Shown piece by piece: positions 19,426-27,607 of a stretch of 27,607 nt of DNA. Both the position numbers and the translations under genes were made by a program. The notes beneath the pieces were generated by a model. It was not told the origin of the DNA. It saw nothing but the letters and a program-made list of their open reading frames with translations, and did no database searches. The first letter of the stretch is position 1; each line of letters opens with the position of its first letter. This DNA is from Branchiostoma floridae (Eukaryota > Chordata > Leptocardii > Amphioxiformes > Branchiostomatidae), in contig NC_049989.1 in the NCBI RefSeq assembly GCF_000003815.2, positions 9,776,034 through 9,803,640 of the forward strand, read 5' to 3'.

Positions 19426-22267
19426 ATGGCCTTTTCGGGATCTAGACTCGTGGCGTCCGCCGCAGCAAAGCTTCTAGGACAAAGCAGACAGGGATTCACA
19501 GCTCTGACTGGCGTTTCGAGGTCGCTTTTAACGTTTTCAGCGGCGGAAGGACACAGCCTGCGGTCCGCATGTTTCTCCCGGTCATTCACACGGTCCATGT
19601 GGGTCCTCTGCAGCAAGAGACCGGACACTGACCTCTTGAACGGTGGAGTGGTCAAGCTGACCGACGTCAACAAGACCTGCAGTTGCTGTGGGCTGCATAC
19701 TCAAGGTGAGTGTCGTTTTTGTTGTCGAAACATAAATGTACTCCTTGTGAAAAAAAAAAAAGTCTTCGATCTCCAAATTTCATCATCACTGTTCACAGTG
19801 CATGCAGTGCTGAGAGGGGTAAATTTATTATGATACAAGTACTTGCACGTTAAATCTTATGCATTTATGTCATCTTCGATAAGAATTCGTTTTCCTGTAC
19901 TGGAAATATCTGTAAAGTTGAAGGCATTTGGCTGTTATGTAACCCAAAATTACTTAAAAGGTACTGTAATTTTAGTGTAAATGCATCTTTAAGTTTGCGG
20001 GGATTTAATTTCGCATTAGCGGGGAAAAGTACTATTTGCAGTAAGTTCGCTGTAGCAGTGTAGTATCCTACTGCAATGAAAAAATGTTCGCAGTAGTTTC
20101 AAGTTTGCGTTGAAATGGCAACGCAAAAACTGTGAACACAAAACCACCACGAAAATGTCTGCATTTACAGTAACTGTGTCACAGTTTTATGGTGGACAGG
20201 TCACTGCAAACATTTCAAGATGTACAGTAGCTTCCTCTGTTTCAATTGTCACCAATACATGATGTGTAACCGTTGAAGGCATTTCTGTTGCAGGGGACAA
20301 GGAGCTCGCAAACTTCCTCTCAAAGGAGATTGAGTCAGAGAAAGACAACTTGCAAGAAGCCCCCAAACTGAAGGACTTTGAAATCTCTACTAAAGGGGCA
20401 GAAGTCACGCTTACCAGAAACTTTGATGGAGAAATGTAAGCCTACTTGTATAATTGCTGTAACCAATGTAACCCTTTGCTAAAGAAAGAAAGAAGAAAAG
20501 ATGTTATTGCATTACTTTTGAAAATTCTTTGTCCCATCTGCTTGGAGATGAGTACATGTCAGCTGTTAGAAGAGTCAAGGCAAATATGGAAATGATGATT
20601 TTCATACAGGCATGTCCAATTATGGTCTGTATTGGAGGAAGTCATGCAAGATACATGTACAAATGTATTATCATCATTCCCTAGATAGCAGCAAATCACT
20701 AATGATACTTTTTTGTTTTATTTTGTTCTTAGTGTGACGATTGACTTTAATGTCAACCTGTCAGTGGATGATGAGTCTATGGATGAGGAGTCTGAACAGC
20801 CACAGGTAGGAGGTTTTCTAGGTAATGAGGATGTCACTCAGAGCTGCTTGGTAAAATTGATTTACTATACACACGTATATACATTAGGTCCTTTAGATTA
20901 ATGAAAATACAGTGACCACTGTACAGGTTCCTTAGCATTTTTTTCCTTTGAAAGGCATACAGCTAAACGTTAAAGTGATGAGGTACTTACATGCAAGAGT
21001 TCAGGGTTGGCCATACATATCAGAGGTCATGTAACAACCCTGAACCGAGACGAGGTGATACAGATTGCCTGGCACCCTAACCCGTTGCTAACGTCACACT
21101 TCTGGTCAGCTCACATGAAATTTAGGCTTTTTGGTAAGAGCTTTACTTCGTATACATAATAGCATTTGAAATCTTTGCAATAAGATGTGTCCTATCCTGT
21201 CCTCAGATGGTTTCCAGACCCAGGTTCACAGTGGAGCTGAAGAAGTCTGGAGGTTCCAGCCTGAGTCTGAACTGTTCCTTTACTGGTGATGAGGGGACTA
21301 CAGGGGGGGAGGAGGAGGTGGATGTGTTCCAGATCGACGAGGTGACTCTCCACGAGGGGGAGGGGGAGTGGCAGGAGAGCAGCTACATCGCTGGGGCAGA
21401 CAACATGGACGGGGTGAGATGGAATTCTTTGAAATGTTTTTTTTAATTTACAATATTTACAAATAACATTACATAACATAAACATAAAGTGAAACCATCA
21501 AAATCATAAAGCAAGACCAAACCTGATACAGAGGAAATGTAACTATAAGTATGTATCAAACAGGATGATGTATCAGTTGCAGATAATCTTAACCACTGTC
21601 CTTGGTGCTTTGCCATCTTCCCTCTCAAGGTAGCGATTTGATGTTCAAACTTTTCAAAGAAATTAACGTAATTAATAAATGAGAAGGAATTCCTATGTTG
21701 ACGAAATTGTAGTATCCAAGCAGACATTGGAAGGCAAAATTGGAAATCTTTCTAGCTCCTTGTTTCTGTCATAAAGGCCCTTTGAAAAAAAAGTTTTGAG
21801 TCCTTCCAAACCATAATGTTCTTTAGTGGTGTATAGGCCATTGCACATCTCTGTATAGTTGGCCCTTAAGCCACACAGCTGTGCAAGCAGATGATAATAA
21901 ATACTATAGCACTACATACATTTTTCAACATTACCTGCCACATGCAAAATGAGAACTCTACCCACTTAGATATTGCTATGGCAAGTAAAAGATCATTTGC
22001 TAACTTTTTCTTTTTATGTACATACAACCTACACCATGGTAATCTATCTGATATCAGGATTATTCATGGTAAAAAGGTAAACAGTGATTATTGTATTAAT
22101 CCTATGTATTATTTCCCCAGACCCTGTATGACTTGTTGATGACCACGTTAGAAGAGCGTGGAGTTGACAACGACTTTGCAGCAAAGCTGGTGACCCTGTC
22201 CACATCCCACGAGCACAGGCAATACATCAAGTTCCTGGAAGACTTGAAATCTTTTGTCTCCAAATAA
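19426..22267 (+). CDS. C1QBP: C1QBP (p32/gC1qR/HABP1), mitochondrial matrix MAM33-family protein
   Basis: The five coding exons are 19426-19705, 20294-20435, 20733-20805, 21207-21413 and 22121-22267 (TAA). All have GT/AG sites and consistent phases and give 282 aa, the length of human C1QBP. Residues 1 to about 75 are Ser/Arg/Ala-rich without acidic residues at the very start (MAFSGSRLVASAAAKLLG), as expected for a mitochondrial presequence. CSCCGLHTQGDKELANFL opens the MAM33 fold. Acidic loops (VDDESMDEESEQP and the GGEEEVDVFQIDE region) follow. The C-terminal helix RGVDNDFAAKLV...YIKFLEDLKSFVSK is strongly conserved. The protein forms doughnut trimers that bind acidic or basic partners, support mitochondrial translation and, at the cell surface, bind C1q heads. 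It is divergently transcribed from the same promoter region as SPNS. Polyadenylation signals lie at 22344 and 22534. Confidence 0.96.
19962..20172. mobile_element. TA-flanked MITE in C1QBP intron 1
   Basis: The left end TACTGTAA (19962) and right end TTACAGTA (ending 20172) are inverted. The second block GTGTAAATGCA on the left pairs with TGCATTTACAG on the right. TA at both ends fits a TA target site as in Tc1/mariner-like MITEs. The interior contains recurrent TTCGC/GCGAA-type words. It is 211 bp and noncoding. Confidence 0.7.
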
Positions 22268-22343
22268 ACATGTTAAAAGAAGTCATCAGGATAGCATTAT
22301 CATGCTGTCTAACTACACAAGGCTTTGGTATAGGAAATAGTTC

Positions 22344-22349
22344 AATAAA
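22344..22349 (+). terminator. C1QBP: C1QBP polyadenylation signal (proximal)
   Basis: AATAAA lies 77 bp after the stop codon in the context GTTCAATAAAGG. A second AATAAA at 22534-22539 could serve as a distal site. Confidence 0.6.
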
Positions 22350-22569
22350 GGTTTAGGTTGTAGGATGTATAGTCTTAGGGCCACTACATTGTTATTTCTC
22401 GTTTCATGGCATAAGCCTCTGACATTTTGTCTTACAGTAAGGATATACCTTTGTAAGCTCTAATCTTACAGGTTAAGTTAGAAATATCATTGACCTCAGC
22501 AATGTGGTGTATATTACATACTTATACTTCTATAATAAAAGTGAAGTATGTATGCAAGACATTCGGTTT

Positions 22570-23560
22570 TATTTTGTCTTTTTACATTGCTATGAGTGTT
22601 GCACAAGACACTTGAGTCACCAGCAATCATTTTTATGCCGTTTGGTCTAATCATCTAAAACAGCTGAGAACCAAGGTACATGACTTACTTGATTAAACAA
22701 TACATGTGATCATTAGATGAGATACTAGTTTGAACTTGTGGCTATTCTATTTTTTAAAGTTGCAAGGGTTTGGTCCTATTATTTGTTTCAAATATGGTAA
22801 AAGTTTGGACAGAGGAATAAGAATAAACTGGGGGAGGGACCTCTCCCTACCCCTTCCTGAAATGTTAGAATGAGTAGTCCCCAGCTACATCATACCTATG
22901 GGAAAATGTGTGTCCTTCCACAATATAGAATTTAAGTGGAATAAAAGTCATTATATTCAAACTTCTTGCCTGTTGTTTTCGCTTTTTCATGCTTCTTGAA
23001 GTAAGTTTGAAAGTTGTCATGTTGTATGTTGCATAATCTCTAAGCAGATGTTGGGTTAGAGCATCAATGTTTTCTGATGAGGCGAATTTTCATCATCATC
23101 ATCATCATTTCTGGTAGTTAAGCATCTATGAAACGTAGGCTGGTCAGAAAAAACGTTAACATCTTGGAGATTCAGATACCTGTTATCTTTTTTCTTGAAT
23201 ATTTTATATGTATTCCAAACAAAAATTAAGAAAGAAGGTCTAGAGTTCCCAATTATTTTTGTAAAGTCATTCATTATCGAATTCAAGCAGGTAAAAATTC
23301 AGGGACTGAATGAGTCCGCCAGTCAGGTACTTGCAGTACCATCAATAACCGCCAGTGTCATGCCTGCATAAGTTTCGCTTAACCAAGGCCCCATACCCTT
23401 CAACTAACTCGACGAAGTAATGATTGGATGTGTGTGTACTGGGACTTATAATCATTCTGTTGTTTTGAAAAAAATTGAGAAGAAATTGTATGAACAGCCA
23501 AGCTTATTTCAAGAATTAGATCTAAAATGACGCCTACAGTTCATTGCATGATTAGTAAGA
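22570..23560. other. C1QBP to CENP-A intergenic region
   Basis: I see no gene here. A short (CAT)n microsatellite lies at about 23090-23107. The open frame at 23056-23286 (minus) overlaps it and has no recognisable family. Confidence 0.5.
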
Positions 23561-23569
23561 GTAGGGGGT

Positions 23570-23713
23570 CCTGCCGCGCTATTTTCAAATTTTAACCGTT
23601 AGGTCTCCGGGACAACAGCCGGACATTTTTAAATCCCACTCACCGTGTTGGTTCTCGGAAACTACCCAAAACGTGTCTTGTGGACATCGATCTTGTAAAG
23701 AGACAACACCAAG
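23570..23713 (+). promoter_or_regulatory. CENPA: Probable CENP-A promoter / 5' UTR region
   Basis: Directly upstream of the CENP-A start lies TTCAAA (23584-23589, reverse of TTTGAA, the CHR element of cell-cycle genes), closely followed by TAACCGTTA (about 23593-23601), a MYB-type site. Vertebrate CENPA is a G2/M gene under DREAM/B-MYB control through CHR elements. The motifs are short and their use here is inferred. Confidence 0.3.
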
Positions 23714-26533
23714 ATGCCAAGGGTACGGAACACGCAGTCAGGACGGACGGGAAGCCCGGCAAGGGGAGGTGGTCGGGGTGGTCGTCGGGGCGGTACGCCG
23801 GGCAGAGGAACCCCCGGCCGCGGGCCTACTGCGGGACCGTCCCGTGCCGGGCAGCAACAACAAGGAAGGAGCCCGAGCAGGAGTGAGTTAAAATTCCCAA
23901 TTCATGATCATCAAAGCATGAACATTACGCTGATTGTTGTTGGATAGCATTCGCTTCTTTGTACTTTTGTGAACATTTTTATTGTAACGTTATATTGCAA
24001 CGTGGAAGTCTCGTTCGTCACAAGTTAGCCGATGAGTGACTTTGAGCAGCGTTCCGCTACCAGTAAGATTAGAATTAGTGCTCACCCCCTGGAAATAGAA
24101 AAGGGGAGATATATGAAGCTACCTGTGTCCGAGAGGATTTGTAAATATTGCCCCTCAGATGCTGTGGAAGACGAGAGTCATTTTATCACTACTAGTAATT
24201 GTTCTTTTTATGATGATATAAGAAACCAACTATTTATGAGTGTATCCAAAATACACGCTTACTTTCCAACTATTCCTGACAATGAAAAATCAATCCTACT
24301 ATTAAAATCAAAGAACCCACACATTATAAAAGAAGTGGGTAAATTCGTCTTCCACTGCCTAAAGAGAAGAAGTCTAACCCAACAAAACCAGTATAATGTA
24401 CACTAGCATAGCATAGTCATAGAATGTAGTTCCTAGCACCTTTGTATTTTCCTTATTTTACATGTTGTTTGTACCTGCAATTAGCCCTCGGGCAAGAACT
24501 TGCAATAAACATATCATTTATTAAACAAAGTAATATTTAAATATGTCGGAAGGGTTGTGGACCTGAAGTTGAACACTTTTCAGATACATGTAGTTTAAAA
24601 GTAATGCATGTCATGTAGCCATCTGTCAATTCTTCTTTCGTTCTGAGGGTACAAACTTCAACTTGCTTCAATCAAAGATTTTGTAGCCTATCTTTGTTTG
24701 AGGATTTACAATAACAATTTGCATGCTCAAAGGAAGAGTGTTCCATTGTATCTAGTAAAGTATTAATACATGTATTTGCAATCACAGGAAAAAGAAGATT
24801 TCGCCCAGGCACAAGAGCACTGATGGAGATCCGGAAATATCAGAAATCTACGAAACTTCTGATCAGAAAGTTGCCCTTTGCAAGAGTGGTAAGAAAATGA
24901 ATATTTACTAGATACTAGACTAGATACTAGTAATATCACTACTGTTAGTTCTTATAGTTGAAACTCAAGTTCAATAACCTAAATTGTGCTCATTGTATAC
25001 ACACACACACACACACAAAATATACTAATAATTATTATAATATACAGTAATGCTCCTAGCCATGACATTCATTATACACTGTAAATATCGCTTCTCTGCT
25101 GTTCCATAGCAGAGGCGAACAAAGGAGCAAACTACTATCCGGATGGCACCCAGGCGAAGAATTTTCTACATACTAGAAACATTATCTGCACTTGTTATAG
25201 TGCAATTCGATCTTACATACTGTATGTGTAGTACTACCATACTAGTAGTAGTGTTACAATTCAATTTTGATGCAGTGTTCATGATTTAATTTGCAGTTGA
25301 AACCACGGTATCTCAAAATAGTTACACAATTTGCAAGATGGAAGAGTTGCTGTGTGACAAGTTTTTGATGACCTGAATATGAGAAATCACCGGGAAAATG
25401 GTGAACATAAGATATAGTAAAAATGTTCCAAATATCTTTAGGATTTCCAGTAACTTCCAGATCTCTCACCAAACTGCAGGTGCGAGAAGTGTGTCGTGAT
25501 GTTGGAGGAATGGATTTCAGATGGCAGGCCTTTGCCATCATGGCTCTACAAGAGGTAATGGTAACATTATAATTAGATCATCTTGAATATACACCACAAG
25601 CCTAGCTTTGAGGTACTAGTAACATATTGGTCGATTTTCTGATCATTTTGCTCCTCTGATCTTTTCCCTGGACTACAGTCTAAGGCCACACCAATTCAAT
25701 TTCTTGGTTCACGGATTTTTTCATAAAAAATATGAAGCGAGAGGGCGAAATAAAAGTTGTAATATGGTTGGGGGTAAAGGTATTTGGCTAATCCAAAACA
25801 TNNNNNNNNNNNNNNNNNNNNNNNNNNNNNNNNNNNNNNNNNNNNNNNNNNNNNNNNNNNNNNNNNNNNNNNNNNNNNNNNNNNNNNNNNNNNNNNNNNN
25901 NNNNNNNNNNNNNNNNNNNNNNNNNNNNNNNNNNNNNNNNNNNNNNNNNNNNNNNNNNNNNNNNNNNNNNNNNNNNNNTTTTTTTCTCCAAAAAATAGGA
26001 GGGGAGCGAATCCCGTGAACAAAGAAAGTAAATTGGTGTGGCCTAACATGTATATAAGTCGATTAGAAAACGTTCCAATGTTCTATACCAACATCTGCTT
26101 GTAGTCTAGTAGATCATGGGCCTGGACAGAAATAGGATTAGCATTGAAAGACATGTAATACTCATAGTCTTCATACATGTTAAGTGAGACAGTCTACAGC
26201 AGTCACTACTTGACACTCCTAGGATCGCGTGCTGTTCCCTGGCTGGTTATATTCCTCTGGCCGGCTTACCGGCCTCTATTTGTTCCATTTCTACGATTTT
26301 CCAGCGATCCGGAGTCTGGTAGAGACTAACTTGACAATGGCCTGAAGAAAATGACCAATTAGCCAGACTCCTGTAATTTTCCTCTATTTCAGGCAGCTGA
26401 ATCATTCCTGGTTGGATTGATGGAGGATGCTAACCTTGTTGCCCTCCACGCCAAGAGGGTCACCCTCATGCCCAGGGACGTCCAGCTGGCCAGGAGGATT
26501 CGGGGGCCAGAGAAGGGTTTTGCTAGCTTGTAA
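23714..26533 (+). CDS. CENPA: CENP-A, centromeric histone H3 variant
   Basis: The four exons are 23714-23882, 24788-24888, 25480-25554 and 26393-26533 (TAA), with GT/AG sites and consistent phases, giving 161 aa. Residues 1-60 form a tail rich in Arg, Gly and Pro ([13 protein letters not shown]) unlike the ARTKQ tail of H3. [20 protein letters not shown] is the alphaN region, then [15 protein letters not shown] (alpha1), loop 1 DVGGMDF, alpha2 [19 protein letters not shown] and alpha3 to [25 protein letters not shown] hallmarks are loop 1 one residue longer than in H3, Trp105 where H3 has Phe, Cys95, and a hydrophobic C-tail (PEKGFASL) where CENP-C docks. Spliced structure also argues against a replication-dependent H3 gene. 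It replaces H3 in centromeric nucleosomes and specifies the kinetochore. Intron 1 holds a LINE fragment; intron 3 holds a MITE with an assembly gap. Confidence 0.95.
24001..24535 (+). mobile_element. 5'-truncated LINE (ORF2 C-terminus and 3' UTR)
   Basis: The 124-codon frame 24032-24406 reads [16 protein letters not shown] then [17 protein letters not shown]. This matches in style the C-terminal zinc-knuckle region (CxxC...H) after the reverse transcriptase of CR1/L2-type non-LTR elements. The following AT-rich segment with CCTGCAATTAGCCCTCGGGC and AATAAA ends at about 24535. The element is in the sense direction inside CENP-A intron 1. It is an inactive fragment; the reverse transcriptase core is absent. 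Confidence 0.75.
25684..26043. mobile_element. PIF/Harbinger-like MITE containing the assembly gap
   Basis: The left end GGCCACACCAATT (25684) is inverted at the right end AATTGGTGTGGCC (to 26043). Similarity continues to a TTCACGG / CCGTGAAC block about 30 bp in. TAA flanks both ends (25681-25683 and 26044-26046), which fits the 3-bp TWA target sites of PIF/Harbinger elements. The centre is unknown because of the Ns, so the real length may differ from 360 bp. Confidence 0.75.
25802..25978. other. Assembly gap (177 N)
   Basis: The sequence is unresolved here. It lies inside the inverted-repeat element above, in CENP-A intron 3, so no exon is expected to be lost. The open frames spanning it are meaningless. 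Confidence 0.98.
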
Positions 26534-27607
26534 GGTGTACAGTATATTGGGGTGGGGGTTGACTTGTGGGTGGGGGTTGTGGGCTTATATACTTGCAATG
26601 TAGAATAAGTTCATGAGTTTCTTACATGTCTACATCTGTGTAGCTTTTATTTTTACTAACCTCGTAGATAGAACCAATGTTTACTGTGCATTCGTATGTC
26701 ATGTATGTATGTTGTTAACACAGCCCATGAAGTGAATCACACTTTTTGACGAAAGAGAGACTTGTCGGAGGGGGCTGTGCATATATATCACTAACCCATC
26801 CTTAGATTCTTACTATATTGGGGGCAGATTGGGGGTCTGGTCACTCAACAGCTATCAGCTAACAATGTGCCTCTGTTTAGGAAAACCCATGAGTTTCACT
26901 GCTTACCTTGATGGAGTAATGTAATTTACAATTTGCTTGGTATTGAAGTACAATGTAACTTCTGTTGAAGAGATGTGCAAAAGTAACATTCAACGTTTGT
27001 ATTTTAGGAATTTGTGCACAAAACAATTGTGATGTTTAATGAAGTTTGGAAACGTAACAGGACATGCATTTCTTCTCTTTGCAATAGAATTTCCTAGTGT
27101 TAGTGCATTTTCAAACTTCTATGGCAGACTTTATGGCTGTGCTTAGTCAGTGAAGACCAATTCTAGGTATTAACTGTGGCAAGTTACAAATTGATGTATT
27201 AGTATGGTCCCCATTCCACAGTCCTACACGAAAGCATTGATTCCTTATCCTATAGAGACAGTTACAAAACACATGTATATTATACTAAGTAGTTTTATTG
27301 CTAGTTTTAGTTGATTCGTGTTCTTGTTGTCTACTTACACTTTTAAGTCTAAGTCCATCAGTTTCCTCCAACCCCTGTTATTAATTGAAAAACTTGTTAT
27401 TTTTAAAAGAATCAGTATTGGCCATTTGTCTTATGACCTTAAAAAACTTCTGCTTTGTCACCAAGACTGTAAATGTAATGTTTGAAACTTTGTCTGATTT
27501 TAATCATGACCCTAAATTTTTAGTACAAAATGTGTCTTGATGTTTTAAGACATTGTATAGTAGAAATATGGTAAAGATACCAAGTAATAGCAAAGTAAAA
27601 ACTATTT
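26534..27607 (+). other. CENP-A 3' UTR and downstream flank
   Basis: AT-rich sequence with no further coding potential that I can support. I do not find a canonical AATAAA. An AGTAAA variant occurs at about 27593-27598 near the window edge. Some of this may be the CENP-A 3' UTR. Confidence 0.4.

Noticed and set aside
21443-21727. 94-codon minus-strand frame in C1QBP intron 4
   Set aside because: Possibly a decayed repeat, but no reverse transcriptase or other motif is visible, so no call is made.

Overview
This is a eukaryotic, intron-rich genomic window from an invertebrate deuterostome. It is most likely amphioxus (Branchiostoma): the 3' tails of the non-LTR retrotransposons, the family of Hint-domain genes, the short introns and the abundant small MITE-like elements all fit. 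That assignment is a judgement from recognition, not from a search.

Layout. Positions 1-4550 hold no gene I can name. They contain a strikingly G-poor first kilobase, a promoter-like cluster (octamer, three CCAAT boxes, TATA) at 1095-1255, a LINE 3' tail at about 1640-1793 and a GC-rich palindromic element at 3567-3692. Positions 4601-6941 (+) carry an apparently single-exon gene with a Hint (hedgehog/intein) self-processing domain. Its frame is broken by one base near 5793-5860. Positions 8889-19000 (-) carry a complete spinster-family transporter gene (SPNS). I could trace all exon junctions; it has 12 coding exons per transcript plus one duplicated, mutually exclusive exon. Its introns host three MITE-like elements, a 19-bp-unit minisatellite and CA repeats.

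Positions 19426-22267 (+) carry a complete five-exon gene for C1QBP (p32/gC1qR), arranged head to head with SPNS over about 425 bp. One intron contains a TA-flanked MITE. Positions 23714-26533 (+) carry a four-exon gene for the centromeric histone H3 variant CENP-A. Its first intron carries a LINE ORF2 fragment, and its third intron carries a PIF/Harbinger-like element interrupted by an assembly gap of 177 N. The rest is CENP-A 3' flank.

SPNS and the Hint gene are convergent; SPNS and C1QBP are divergent and probably share a promoter; C1QBP and CENP-A are in tandem. There is no operon-like functional unit. The most informative observations are (1) two alternative TM1-encoding exons in SPNS whose phases allow exactly one of them per transcript, (2) the frame break in the Hint gene, with a GCC-UGA sequence at the first stop, and (3) a divergent CENP-A with an Arg/Gly/Pro-rich tail.
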